A stretch of DNA of 64,000 nucleotides. Source: Armatimonadota bacterium. Its GTDB lineage: Bacteria > Armatimonadota > Zipacnadia > JAUWAU01. The DNA is taken from the NCBI GenBank assembly GCA_030601885.1, contig JAUWAU010000017.1, forward strand, positions 53,303 to 117,302. The letters are read 5' to 3'. Under the pieces are notes generated by a model, which made no database searches, was not told where the DNA came from, and saw only the letters and a list, made by a program, of their open reading frames with translations. Numbering within the stretch: the stretch's first letter is position 1; every line of letters starts with the position of its first letter. Below are positions 25,568 through 33,462 of the stretch, piece by piece. Both the position numbers and the translations under genes were made by a program.

Positions 25568-26323
25568 ATGAAAGTGGTGTATGAAAGGCCGAAAGCGCTC
25601 ACCGATGCGCCATTTACGTACTGCCCCGGCTGCACGCACGGCATCATCCACCGATTGGTGGCCGAAGCCATCGACGAATTGGACATCCGAGAAAGGACCA
25701 TAGGCATCTGTCCCGTCGGCTGCTCCGTGTTTGCCTATCAGAACTGGGACTGCGACATGATTCAGGCATCGCACGGGCGGGCGCCCGCAGTCGCCACCGG
25801 CGTAAAACGCTCGCTGCCGGGCCGCGTCGTGTTCACGTACCAAGGGGACGGCGACTTGCTCGCCATCGGCACGGCCGAGACCATACATGCCGCCACACGA
25901 GGCGAGAATATCACCGTCATCTTCGTCAACAACGGTGTGTACGGGATGACACGCGGGCAGATTGCCCCGACGACCATTCCGGGGCAACGCACAACCACAT
26001 GTCCAGCGGGTCGTTCGCCCGATCTGGACGGCAACCCGATTCGCGCGTGCGAGCTGCTGTCGTCTCTGGAGGGGCCCGGCTACATTGCTCGCGTTGCCGT
26101 CTCGCGACCGCGGTACGTCAGGCAAGCGAGGCGGGCTATTCTGAAGGCCTTTCAGACACAGCTCGACGAGGGCGGCTTCAGCCTGGTTGAGGTGCTGTCG
26201 AGCTGCCCGAGCTGCTGGGGCATGGCGCCCGCGGATGCCTTGGAGTGGCTCGAGCAGAACATGATCCCGTATTACCCGCTCGGTGAGTTCGTGGGCGGCA
26301 ACGGAGAAAAGCCAGGTGGATGA
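25568..26323 (+). CDS. 2-oxoacid:ferredoxin oxidoreductase beta subunit (TPP-binding)
   Basis: A 251-residue beta subunit. [13 protein letters not shown] carries the first cluster/TPP-region cysteines, [31 protein letters not shown] leads to the TPP-binding motif, which is [21 protein letters not shown] followed by [18 protein letters not shown] (GDGD...N pattern coordinating Mg-pyrophosphate). ATG 25568 has a GGAAGG ribosome site 5 bases upstream. It lies between alpha and gamma; its last 8 bases overlap the gamma gene, so stoichiometric coupled translation is likely. The substrate class is the same as argued for alpha. Confidence 0.93.
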   Translation: MKVVYERPKALTDAPFTYCPGCTHGIIHRLVAEAIDELDIRERTIGICPVGCSVFAYQNWDCDMIQASHGRAPAVATGVKRSLPGRVVFTYQGDGDLLAIGTAETIHAATRGENITVIFVNNGVYGMTRGQIAPTTIPGQRTTTCPAGRSPDLDGNPIRACELLSSLEGPGYIARVAVSRPRYVRQARRAILKAFQTQLDEGGFSLVEVLSSCPSCWGMAPADALEWLEQNMIPYYPLGEFVGGNGEKPGG

Positions 26324-26885
26324 GCATTCCGTCGTCGTGGCCGGCTCAGGTGGACAGGGGGTCCTGCTGCTGGGGCAGACGATCGCCTGCGCCGCCATGC
26401 TGCTGGGCAAGCACGTCTCCTGGTTCCCTATGTATGGGCCGGAGATGCGTGGTGGTCGGGCGGCGTGCTGGGTTGTTATCGCCGGCGAGGGGGTGGGCTC
26501 TCCCGTGGTTGCCCACCCGGATGATGGGATACTGCTGGATAGCATCGCCGTGGGCGAGCGGGCGGACACGGTACGTTCCGGCGGCACACTCGTGTTGAAC
26601 GCGTCCCTCATTCACGATGTGTCACCGCGCGATGATGTGGATGTCGTCGCCGTCCGTGCCACAGGGCTCGCCGAGCAGCTTGGAGACGTACGGGTGGCCA
26701 ACATGGTCATGCTGGGCGCCTACGCGGAGCGGGCCGGTGCGCTGCCGCTCGAAAGCCTTCCGGATGCCCTGAAGCGCGTACTCCCCAAGCGGCATCACCA
26801 GTTCATACCGCTCAATCTGCGCGCCATCGAAGCGGGCGCGAAATGTGTCAGAACCGGCAACGAGCCCCTCACGGGAAAGCCGTGA
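26316..26885 (+). CDS. 2-oxoacid:ferredoxin oxidoreductase gamma subunit
   Basis: A 189-residue gamma subunit, the CoA-interacting domain of the complex. The hallmark is [20 protein letters not shown] at the start, then [25 protein letters not shown], both conserved in KorC/VorC and in the gamma domain of POR. GTG 26316 is chosen because GGAGA precedes it and the reading begins directly before the glycine-rich loop; the start lies inside the end of the beta gene (8-base overlap with its stop). It completes the alpha-beta-gamma-delta set. Confidence 0.92.
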   Translation: MDEHSVVVAGSGGQGVLLLGQTIACAAMLLGKHVSWFPMYGPEMRGGRAACWVVIAGEGVGSPVVAHPDDGILLDSIAVGERADTVRSGGTLVLNASLIHDVSPRDDVDVVAVRATGLAEQLGDVRVANMVMLGAYAERAGALPLESLPDALKRVLPKRHHQFIPLNLRAIEAGAKCVRTGNEPLTGKP

Positions 26886-26950
26886 CGGCCGGGGGAATGA
26901 GGTTCCCCGGCCGCGGCCGTGCCAAGTCTGACCCCAAAGGATTTGAAACT

Positions 26951-27598
26951 GTGGCAGACCTTGACAGCATCATGGAGCAAGTCCGGGCGCACTTTGATCA
27001 ACTCGACGAGGTGCGCGAGCATACGCTCACGATCTGCCGGCAAGTAATACGCGAGTCGGCCGACACCATCAGAGCGGTCCATAGAGGTGAGACAGAGCAG
27101 GCCGTCGCGGCGCTGCGCAAGACGAACGAGGCCGTCAGGGAGCTCACTGAACGCCTGGAGCGCTACCCACAACTCATCGGCGCCGGCTTCGTGCGCGATG
27201 CCCAGAAGGAGCATGCCGAGGCCCAGATCACGCACGCCATCATCACCGGTCAGGAGTTGCCGGCCCCCGATGAGATCGGCGTCCAGTGCGCGGCGTATGT
27301 GAATGGAGCCGCTGAGGCCATCGGCGAGCTGCGGCGCTATGTGGTTGACAGCATACGTGCGGGGCGGCTCGACCGGGGCGAGGGCGCCCTCAGCGCGATG
27401 AATGACATCTATTACGCGCTCGTCTCTCTCGACTATCCCGACGCCCTCGTGCAGGGCTTGAAGCGCCGCACCGATGCCGTCAGGTCCACGATAGAGTATA
27501 CGCGGTCGGATCTTACGCGAGCGCTCCGGCAGGAGCGTCTGGAAACGGCTATGCAAGAGCTGGAGAAGCGGCTCGGCACTGCCGGGGACGAGCCGTAG
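26951..27598 (+). CDS. Translin-family protein
   Basis: A 215-residue all-alpha protein of the translin/TRAX family. Diagnostic stretches: EHTLTICRQVIRESADTIRAVHRGE early on, and in the C-terminal third ALSAMNDIYYALVSLDYPDA, LVQGLKRRTDAVRSTIEYTRSDL. Eukaryotic translin and archaeal homologues bind single-stranded nucleic acid as octamers, and with TRAX act as an RNase (C3PO); bacterial members are uncharacterised. I see no obvious TRAX-type catalytic cluster, so RNA or DNA binding is the safer guess. GTG 26951 has AAGGA 9 bases upstream. It sits between the 2-oxoacid oxidoreductase genes and a histidine phosphatase, apparently in the same transcript; the functional link is unknown. Confidence 0.8.
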   Translation: MADLDSIMEQVRAHFDQLDEVREHTLTICRQVIRESADTIRAVHRGETEQAVAALRKTNEAVRELTERLERYPQLIGAGFVRDAQKEHAEAQITHAIITGQELPAPDEIGVQCAAYVNGAAEAIGELRRYVVDSIRAGRLDRGEGALSAMNDIYYALVSLDYPDALVQGLKRRTDAVRSTIEYTRSDLTRALRQERLETAMQELEKRLGTAGDEP

Positions 27599-27658
27599 GG
27601 CGGGCCAGCCGCCCGGTGGCTGGCGAAGCAGCCAGGACAGGATGTTGAGACGGGCCCC

Positions 27659-28306
27659 TTGACCACCACCGTTTACCTGCTCCGACATGCGGAGATGAGT
27701 GCGAACGTGCCCGGGTACGATCCCGACGGCGCGGTGGCGCGGCCGGGCGAGTTTCTCTACGGCGCCTTCCAGGACGCTGCTCTGACGCCGCGTGGGCAGC
27801 GGCAGGCCGAGCTCGCTGCTGCCAGATTGGCAGCGTGTCCGCTCGTTGGCGTGTATGCCAGCCCGTATCGCCGCGCGGTGATGACGGCCGAAGCCGTAGC
27901 GCGGCCGCACGGCGTGCCCGTCATGACTGACGAGGCACTGGTGGAGCGCGGCTTTGGCGAATGGGATGGGCTGACGGCCGTACAGATCGAGAAGCGCGAT
28001 CCCCCCGGGGTGCCACTGTTTGACAGCAGCTCTACCTTCGCTCCTCCCGGTGGGGAAAGCCTGCAGGTGGTCGTCGAGCGTGCCTATCCGGCGCTTCTCC
28101 AGGTGGCACACCGGCACGCGGGTGGGGCAGTGGCCATCGTGTCACACAAGACGGTCAGCCGCGCGCTCATCTGCCACATCCTCGGAATAGCGCTGGAACG
28201 CTTCCGCCGCATTGGGCAGAACAACTGCGCCCTCAACGTCCTGCACGTCGGACAGCAATGGGTCGATGTCGCGGTCATCAACGATACGTGCCACCTCGAA
28301 GGGTGA
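27659..28306 (+). CDS. Histidine phosphatase superfamily protein (phosphoglycerate mutase-like)
   Basis: A 215-residue branch-1 histidine phosphatase. The nucleophile is in VYLLRHAEMSAN (RHxE in place of the common RHGE), the second basic pocket residue in SPYRRAVMTAEAVA, the acid in LVERGFGEWDGLT, and the second catalytic His in AIVSHKTVSRALI. Members of this branch dephosphorylate sugars, nucleotides or cofactor precursors (for example CobC). The substrate is unknown; adjacency to thiL would fit phosphate metabolism of a cofactor but does not prove it. The start is TTG 27659 (LTTTVYLLRH); the ribosome site is weak. It ends 8 bases before thiL starts. Confidence 0.87.
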   Translation: MTTTVYLLRHAEMSANVPGYDPDGAVARPGEFLYGAFQDAALTPRGQRQAELAAARLAACPLVGVYASPYRRAVMTAEAVARPHGVPVMTDEALVERGFGEWDGLTAVQIEKRDPPGVPLFDSSSTFAPPGGESLQVVVERAYPALLQVAHRHAGGAVAIVSHKTVSRALICHILGIALERFRRIGQNNCALNVLHVGQQWVDVAVINDTCHLEG

Positions 28307-28314
28307 GAGGGCCA

Positions 28315-29361
28315 ATGCGATTGAGCGACCTCGGCGAACTCGGGCTGCTCGCGCGCATCGAGTCCATCCTCAGCATTCCCGAAACGAAGCGGTTGGCCGA
28401 CCCGGCTTCGGCCGCCGGCCGTGTGCTGGTGGGCGTCGGAGACGACGCCGCCGCCGTGGATTTGGGCGACGGGCGTGTGCTGTTGCTCTCGTGCGACAGC
28501 ATGGTCGAAGGGGTCCATTTTGTGCCGGGCGCGTCGCCGCCGGATACGATCGGCTTTCGTGCCATGGCCGCGGCTCTGAGCGACATCGCTGCCATGGGCG
28601 GCGCTCCCGCCTGGGCCCTCGTCACGCTGGCCATCCGGTCGGACTGCGACGCGGCTTTCGCGGAGGAGCTCATCCGCGGAGCGCGGGCCGCCGCGGAGCG
28701 CGATGGAGCAGTGATCGTCGGCGGGGACTGCGTCAGTGCTCCCCGCGAGACCGGCATACACGTGAGCGTCGTCGGGGAGGGGCGCCGCGATGGCCTGCTG
28801 CTGCGCTCTGCAGCGAAGGCAGGCGAGGTCGTCATGGTGACCGGAACGCTTGGGGACTCCGCCGCCGGTTTGGCCGTGCTTCAGGGCAAAGCGTCCCTGG
28901 ACGCGGAGGCCACATCGTTCCTGACGGATCGCCACTTGCTGCCCACGCCACGGATCGCGGCCGGGGCGATCCTGGCCGAGCACGAGGCCCTCGGGGCGGC
29001 CATTGACGTGAGCGATGGGCTGGTCCGCGATGCGGGCCACATTGGCGAGCGAAGCCGTGTGGGCATAGAACTGCGGGCGGAGCGAGTGCCGATCTCGGCC
29101 GAGTGCCGCCGCGCCGCCGACGCCATGCGCCGGCCGGCGCTGCACTTTGCCCTCGGGGGCGGCGAGGATTACGAGCTACTGTTCACCGTGAGAGCGGATG
29201 CGGCCGAAGAGGTGCGGGCGGCTCTGCTTCAGCGTGCGCAGCTCAACGCCACCGTCGTGGGCGAGGTGGCCGCTGGACACGGCGTCACCGTCGTTGACGA
29301 AAGCGGGCAACCCATTGAAGGGTTGCCCGCCGGATGGAATCATTTCCGGGGCGTTAGGTGA
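28315..29361 (+). CDS. thiL: Thiamine-monophosphate kinase
   Basis: A 348-residue ThiL of the PurM/AIR-synthase fold. It phosphorylates thiamine monophosphate to thiamine pyrophosphate with ATP, the last step of cofactor synthesis. Landmarks: LSDLGELGLLARI at the start, VGVGDDAAAVDLGDGRVLLLSCDSMVEGVHF (Mg/ATP-binding aspartates), GFRAMAAALSDIAAMGGAPAWALV, VIVGGDCVS, GAAIDVSDGLVRDAGHI, and ALGGGEDYELLFTV. ATG 28315 has GAGAGGG about 5 bases upstream. It ends the rightward run that begins with the P-loop ATPase; notably the adjacent oxidoreductase needs TPP as cofactor, which makes co-transcription sensible. Confidence 0.95.
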   Translation: MRLSDLGELGLLARIESILSIPETKRLADPASAAGRVLVGVGDDAAAVDLGDGRVLLLSCDSMVEGVHFVPGASPPDTIGFRAMAAALSDIAAMGGAPAWALVTLAIRSDCDAAFAEELIRGARAAAERDGAVIVGGDCVSAPRETGIHVSVVGEGRRDGLLLRSAAKAGEVVMVTGTLGDSAAGLAVLQGKASLDAEATSFLTDRHLLPTPRIAAGAILAEHEALGAAIDVSDGLVRDAGHIGERSRVGIELRAERVPISAECRRAADAMRRPALHFALGGGEDYELLFTVRADAAEEVRAALLQRAQLNATVVGEVAAGHGVTVVDESGQPIEGLPAGWNHFRGVR

Positions 29362-29434
29362 AAGTTCTCCTGTGCTTCGTGGCTGGCTGATGTGTTTCGG
29401 TGCGCCCCTGTGTTTCACTGTGCTTTGCTGCACG

Positions 29435-30583
29435 CTACTGCGGCGGGGCGGCAATCACCCGGATTGGTGGACTCGTACTCGGCGTCCCGTTGTCTGCGAA
29501 GGCCTTCACCTCGATGTTAGACCCAATCAACTCGTCGGCGTCGGTCGTCAGGATCGTTCTCGCTGCCCCACAGAAGGTTACCACGTGGGTCTGCAGGCCG
29601 TGGCCGTCCAGGTCTCCCCGGCCTGTAACGATCCGGAAGCGGATCATCGTGTCGTCAGGCACTGGGTCGCCAGCAGCATCCTCGACGATGGCGGTGATCA
29701 TCACGGAGTCGGTCCCATCTGCCACGATATGATCCTTGCTTATGTGCACGTCCGTCACATTGGCGATCGGCACCGCAACCGTAATGCTGAGCTTGTACTC
29801 CATGGCGATGTCGGGCGCTACGGTGCCCGCGACGGCGACAAAGTAATCCCCTTGGGCCGGGGCAGCCCAGAGCAGCGTGGCCGGGCCGACGCCGAAGCTG
29901 GAGCTCTGTGCCAATAGGCTGGTGCCGTCGGTGTCGTATATCGACAGGACGTATCTTCCAGCCCCGGCGGTACCGATGACGTCCCCAGTGGCGATCGTGT
30001 ACTCCTCGGCGGCGACGGCCGCGAAGCGGAAGAAGTCCCTCTGGTCATGCCACGTCCCGTCCGCGCCCTCAATGACGTGCAATGGCGACGGCATGCCGTC
30101 GGTTGCGATGCTGGTGGCCCCGGTGGCGTCGTCGTCGGCTGGGTCGAACATGTCCACCATGTACAGCGTCACGCTGTAGCTCTGACCCGCTGCCGCAAGC
30201 GGCACCGTCGCGGGGGCGCTCGCTTTCTGGATCTGCGTTCCACCGGCGTCAGGGTCATTGAAGCCCTGGGCGTCCACTTGGCGGTCGCTCCCTGCCGGTA
30301 CCGTTAGCGTGAGCGTGGTGTTCGGTGCATTGAGGGTCCCGGTGATTGGCGTTCCGATATCCGGCCCGGTAACGAATACTTTGATGGACTGAGCCGTGCT
30401 CATAATAACCCTTGAGCCGTCCCCTCCGGCCGGCCAGTTCACATCAACCGCAATTGTGGCGGAATTCCCGGGAGCAGGAGCGACCGGTGCCTCGGGGTTC
30501 CGGCCTCCCCCTCCGCCACAGCCCGCCAGCCCAAGAACTACGCCCACGAAGGCGATAATGCCAAGCTTTCCAATGGATCGCAT
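29435..30583 (-). CDS. Lipoprotein with pre-peptidase-like and invasin/Ig-like domains
   Basis: A 382-residue lipoprotein. The signal peptide (MRSIGKLGIIAFVGVVLG) ends in lipobox LAGC followed by a poly-Gly linker. Residues about 45-140 form one beta domain; residues 150-270 resemble the bacterial pre-peptidase C-terminal fold (FFRFAAVAAEEYTIATGD, YVLSIYDTDGTSLLA, GDYFVAVAG); the C-terminal 100 residues are invasin/Big_1-like (KDHIVADGTDSVMITAIVED, DTMIRFRIVTGRGDLDG). ATG 30583 has GGGGGAG 7 bases upstream. The next gene on the same strand (30839-32038) ends in a related Ig-like domain. It is convergent with thiL. Probably a surface adhesion or structural lipoprotein; no enzyme motif. Confidence 0.72.
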   Translation of the reverse strand: MRSIGKLGIIAFVGVVLGLAGCGGGGGRNPEAPVAPAPGNSATIAVDVNWPAGGDGSRVIMSTAQSIKVFVTGPDIGTPITGTLNAPNTTLTLTVPAGSDRQVDAQGFNDPDAGGTQIQKASAPATVPLAAAGQSYSVTLYMVDMFDPADDDATGATSIATDGMPSPLHVIEGADGTWHDQRDFFRFAAVAAEEYTIATGDVIGTAGAGRYVLSIYDTDGTSLLAQSSSFGVGPATLLWAAPAQGDYFVAVAGTVAPDIAMEYKLSITVAVPIANVTDVHISKDHIVADGTDSVMITAIVEDAAGDPVPDDTMIRFRIVTGRGDLDGHGLQTHVVTFCGAARTILTTDADELIGSNIEVKAFADNGTPSTSPPIRVIAAPPQ

Positions 30584-30838
30584 CGTCCAACTCCCCCTTG
30601 GTTGACGCGCGGCTTAGGCACGGTTGCCGCGCTGGATCGCCGTGAAGCACTTTCCCCCGGCTTGGTTGTGAGAGATGGGGCTCGGACGCAAGGGATCGCG
30701 CGCCCCTCGCGTCGGCATGGACCGAAGCACCACTCGGCCTCTCCTGGATCCCCACAATGACGCGGTGGGCGCGACGCCACGAAACGCAGCCCGCTCCCCG
30801 GGTTCCCACCCTACCATGGGACTCCAGCGAGGGCAGCC

Positions 30839-32038
30839 TCACCTGATGCCTATGTCGATGTCCGTTTGGCCGACAACCTGAATCGGCGGCGTGCTGCCCA
30901 TGTTCCCCTTCGGCGCGATGGCTCTCACGATGATCGGTGGGCTAGTCCCATCATCCGTTGTCAGAGTCACTGTGGCCGCCCCAGCGAGCGTCGGTTCGGA
31001 GACCTGTGGGCCGGTGCTGCTCGCGCTCTGAAGTTGGCCGCGTCCCTGAATAATCTGGAAGATGATCGGCGTGCTGTCAGCCACCGGGCCCCCGCGAGGA
31101 GTGTTGACGGTGGCTGTGATCGACACCGAATCAATTCCGTCCGGCACGATGGACGTTGCTGTGAGCGAAACAGTGGTGGTGGGGACCCTATCCCCCTTCC
31201 CCGAATTGCTCGCAACCAGCAGGCCCAGGCCCGCCAGGACGACGATGCCGGTGATGATGGCGGACTTCCTGCCCTTGCCGCGCCGCTTCGGTGGCGCCTT
31301 GGCCGGGATCGATACCACCCGCACCTCGTCGCCCGGACTTAGAGCGGCGCCCTCTTTGATGTCCGTGATGATGCAATCGCTCTCTTGCTGGCGTATGCCG
31401 CGGGCCTCTGCGGTCGCCAGGTACTGGTCGTTGTGGTAGATGGCCAGTTCGGTGCCGGGCTTGATGCCCCTGGCCCGTCCAAGGTTCACCCGCACCCGGT
31501 TGGCCCGAGCTACGCCGATCACGATGCCCCGGATCTCCGCCGCCTTCGTTACCTGCGCCACTGCCGCCTGCACGGCGCTGTTGACCGCGGCCCGTGCGAC
31601 CGCGTCGGCGGAAGCGGCCCGCGCTGGCGCGGCGCTGCCGATGCTGATGACGGCGGCAGTGCAAATGCGCTCGCCGGAGGCGGCGTTCCGCAGCTCCGCG
31701 GCGAGCCTCACCTGGAGCGGCCGTGCCCCCGACGGTCTGCTAATCTCTTGCACGGCAACGCGGAGCAGGCGGTCGGGCCCGGGCACAGCCTCGAGCGGGA
31801 CCACTTGGTACACGTCGGAATCTGCGAGTGCCAGTTGCGCGGCACTTGCCAGATCTGCCAAGAGGTCGGCATCCGCACCGGAGGAGGCGTCAATGGAGGG
31901 ACAAATGGCGACCCGTATGGGTGCAGGTGTCGTTCTCACGGCTGAGCGAGCGGCAATAAGGGGCGAGGCAAGGGTCGTGAGGAAGAGGAAGCAGACCACA
32001 TAGGCAGTAAGCGCCCGCAGCTCGGGCTGGTGCATCAT
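30839..32038 (-). CDS. Exported protein: FlgT-C-like region, transmembrane helix, Ig-like domain
   Basis: A 399-residue protein. It begins with a signal peptide or membrane anchor (TAYVVCFLFLTTLASPLIA). Residues about 40-190 look like a CsgG/LpoB-type fold (IRVAICPSIDASSG, AELRNAASGERICTA). Residues 190-260 resemble the FlgT C-terminal domain (VNLGRARGIKPGTELAIYH, GDEVRVVSI). A basic stretch (PPKRRGKGRKS) precedes a transmembrane helix (AIITGIVVLAGLGLLVA). The C-terminal 100 residues are invasin/Big_1-like (SIVPDGIDSVSITATVN, IIFQIIQGRGQLQS), related to the neighbouring lipoprotein's tail. ATG 32038 has GGGGGA 7 bases upstream, with a promoter at 32191-32219. I infer an envelope assembly role; no flagellar genes are nearby. 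Confidence 0.65.
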   Translation of the reverse strand: MMHQPELRALTAYVVCFLFLTTLASPLIAARSAVRTTPAPIRVAICPSIDASSGADADLLADLASAAQLALADSDVYQVVPLEAVPGPDRLLRVAVQEISRPSGARPLQVRLAAELRNAASGERICTAAVISIGSAAPARAASADAVARAAVNSAVQAAVAQVTKAAEIRGIVIGVARANRVRVNLGRARGIKPGTELAIYHNDQYLATAEARGIRQQESDCIITDIKEGAALSPGDEVRVVSIPAKAPPKRRGKGRKSAIITGIVVLAGLGLLVASNSGKGDRVPTTTVSLTATSIVPDGIDSVSITATVNTPRGGPVADSTPIIFQIIQGRGQLQSASSTGPQVSEPTLAGAATVTLTTDDGTSPPIIVRAIAPKGNMGSTPPIQVVGQTDIDIGIR

Positions 32039-32190
32039 TTGCTGTTCCCCCTCGTCCATCCGCCGAAGCGCAGGCAGCGCACGCTCAGCACCTTCTGCGC
32101 TCGGCCGGGATCGGGGCTGCTGCCGCAAAAACAGCGCCCCACGTGCTGTGTCCTGTGCTACGTCGATTGCTGCGTTGGCCTATATGCCAC

Positions 32191-32219
32191 ACGATAGCAG
32201 AAAAGCTCCCCTCCGTCAA
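32191..32219 (-). promoter_or_regulatory. Sigma-70 promoter of the FlgT-like gene
   Basis: Minus-strand TTGACG (32219-32214), a 17-base spacer, TATCGT (32196-32191). Predicted start near 32184, giving a leader of about 145 bases to ATG 32038. The rest of the 343-base gap up to 32382 holds the STAS gene's upstream region, with no further feature I can support. Confidence 0.6.
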
Positions 32220-32381
32220 CCGCGACCGCGGCACGAATGGCGCCAAACGAGCTGCAAGGGACTTTACGGAGGTTTAACTGCTCATTTACATTCGCGTAAT
32301 GTGGCGTGTGGAACAAAGTCAGTGAAGGCCCGCGATGCTCTCGGCTGTTCACCGGCAGGGCCGATAGCGGAGGTCACAGAA

Positions 32382-33293
32382 ATGGGAGCAAGCTCCAACC
32401 TCGCACGATTGCACGGCGAACGCATCGGGCATCTGAGCCGATATGACTCGACAGATCTCCTCCGTGAGGAGTTGTCAGCGATAGCCGGCCTGCTGCAGCC
32501 GGCGCCGGCCAAGTTCGCCTTTCGCAAGGCATTCTTCGGCTCCGGTGGCAAGCAGGAGCACTGGGACACGTACGCAGCGCCCCTTCTCGAGGCCGCCGCA
32601 GCCGCTCCGGACCCATCACAGCCTCACACGCCTCCCCAGGCGGCAGTTAGCCCGGCCGACGACGCTCTTGCTGCGGATTCGCAGTTGACCGTGGCTGAGT
32701 CGGCGCCGGCGAGCCTCGACATGGCCGCGGGAGTGGATGCGGATCGGGCGCAGATGCTGGATGATCCGGAGTCGCCGCGGGAGGAGGATCTTCCCTGGCA
32801 ACAGCTCACGGCGGAGCTCGCGGAAGCCGATGACGACGAGGCGGAGGAGAGTGCGGAGCCCGAGCCTGCCGGCGACGATGTGGACGAGCAGGCAGAGGAC
32901 GCGGTCGAGCTGTCCAATGATTCATCTCTCAGCGTGTCGCAGATTGCGCAGCATGGCCTGGCGGTGAAGGTTGAGGGATCGTTTGGCGCCGGGCAGTACG
33001 GAGGCAGTCGCTTCCTGGATGAAGTGGGCAATGCTGTGGAGGCTGGTACATCGGGCGTGTTGCTGGACCTGAGTGGACTCTCGACTCTGCGGCCGGACAG
33101 TACCGCACCGATTCTGGCTGCTCAGATCAAGGTCCAAGCCGTTGGCGGCCAGCTCGCCATCGTTCGGCCGTCCGGCTCCCCCGCCGCCATCCTCGACGCC
33201 ACCGGCCTGACTCAGCGGATCGACTGCTTCGACGACGAGAATAGCGCACTGGAGTTTCTGATGCCTGTCTGCGAAGGCGCCCCCATAGCGTAG
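32382..33293 (+). CDS. STAS-domain protein with acidic linker (anti-sigma antagonist-like)
   Basis: A 303-residue cytoplasmic protein. ATG 32382 has GGAGGT 7 bases upstream, an excellent site. The first 75 residues are helical (HLSRYDSTDLLREELSAIAG, FRKAFFGSGGKQEHWDTYA); residues 80-195 are a low-complexity Ala/Pro/Glu/Asp linker; residues about 200-295 form a STAS domain (AVKVEGSFGAGQYGGSRFLD, GVLLDLSGLSTLRPDSTAPI, GGQLAIVRPSG, DCFDDENSALEFL). In SpoIIAA-type STAS proteins a Ser/Thr follows the DLSGL strand; here it is SGLSTLRPDST, so phosphorylation is possible. No RsbW-like kinase or sigma factor is nearby. A strong terminator follows at 33335. Partner unknown. Confidence 0.75.
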   Translation: MGASSNLARLHGERIGHLSRYDSTDLLREELSAIAGLLQPAPAKFAFRKAFFGSGGKQEHWDTYAAPLLEAAAAAPDPSQPHTPPQAAVSPADDALAADSQLTVAESAPASLDMAAGVDADRAQMLDDPESPREEDLPWQQLTAELAEADDDEAEESAEPEPAGDDVDEQAEDAVELSNDSSLSVSQIAQHGLAVKVEGSFGAGQYGGSRFLDEVGNAVEAGTSGVLLDLSGLSTLRPDSTAPILAAQIKVQAVGGQLAIVRPSGSPAAILDATGLTQRIDCFDDENSALEFLMPVCEGAPIA

Positions 33294-33334
33294 CCATTCT
33301 GCCGCGGCAGCGTGCAGCCGAATGGCCGCAATAA

Positions 33335-33363
33335 GGCCGGGATAGTCCCCGGCCTCTTTTTTT
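33335..33363 (+). terminator. Intrinsic terminator after the STAS gene
   Basis: GGCCGGG (33335-33341) and CCCGGCC (33348-33354) form a perfect 7-base stem with a 6-base loop, directly followed by TCTTTTTTT (33355-33363). This is the clearest rho-independent terminator in the window. Confidence 0.9.
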
Positions 33364-33462
33364 GCAGGCAGCTCAGGCGTCCGAGACGCCGCCTGCACCT
33401 CGGTACCCGGTTTTCAGCGCGCCGAAGAGCACACTGGTCGGCAAAGCAGCCCGCGCCCTACG

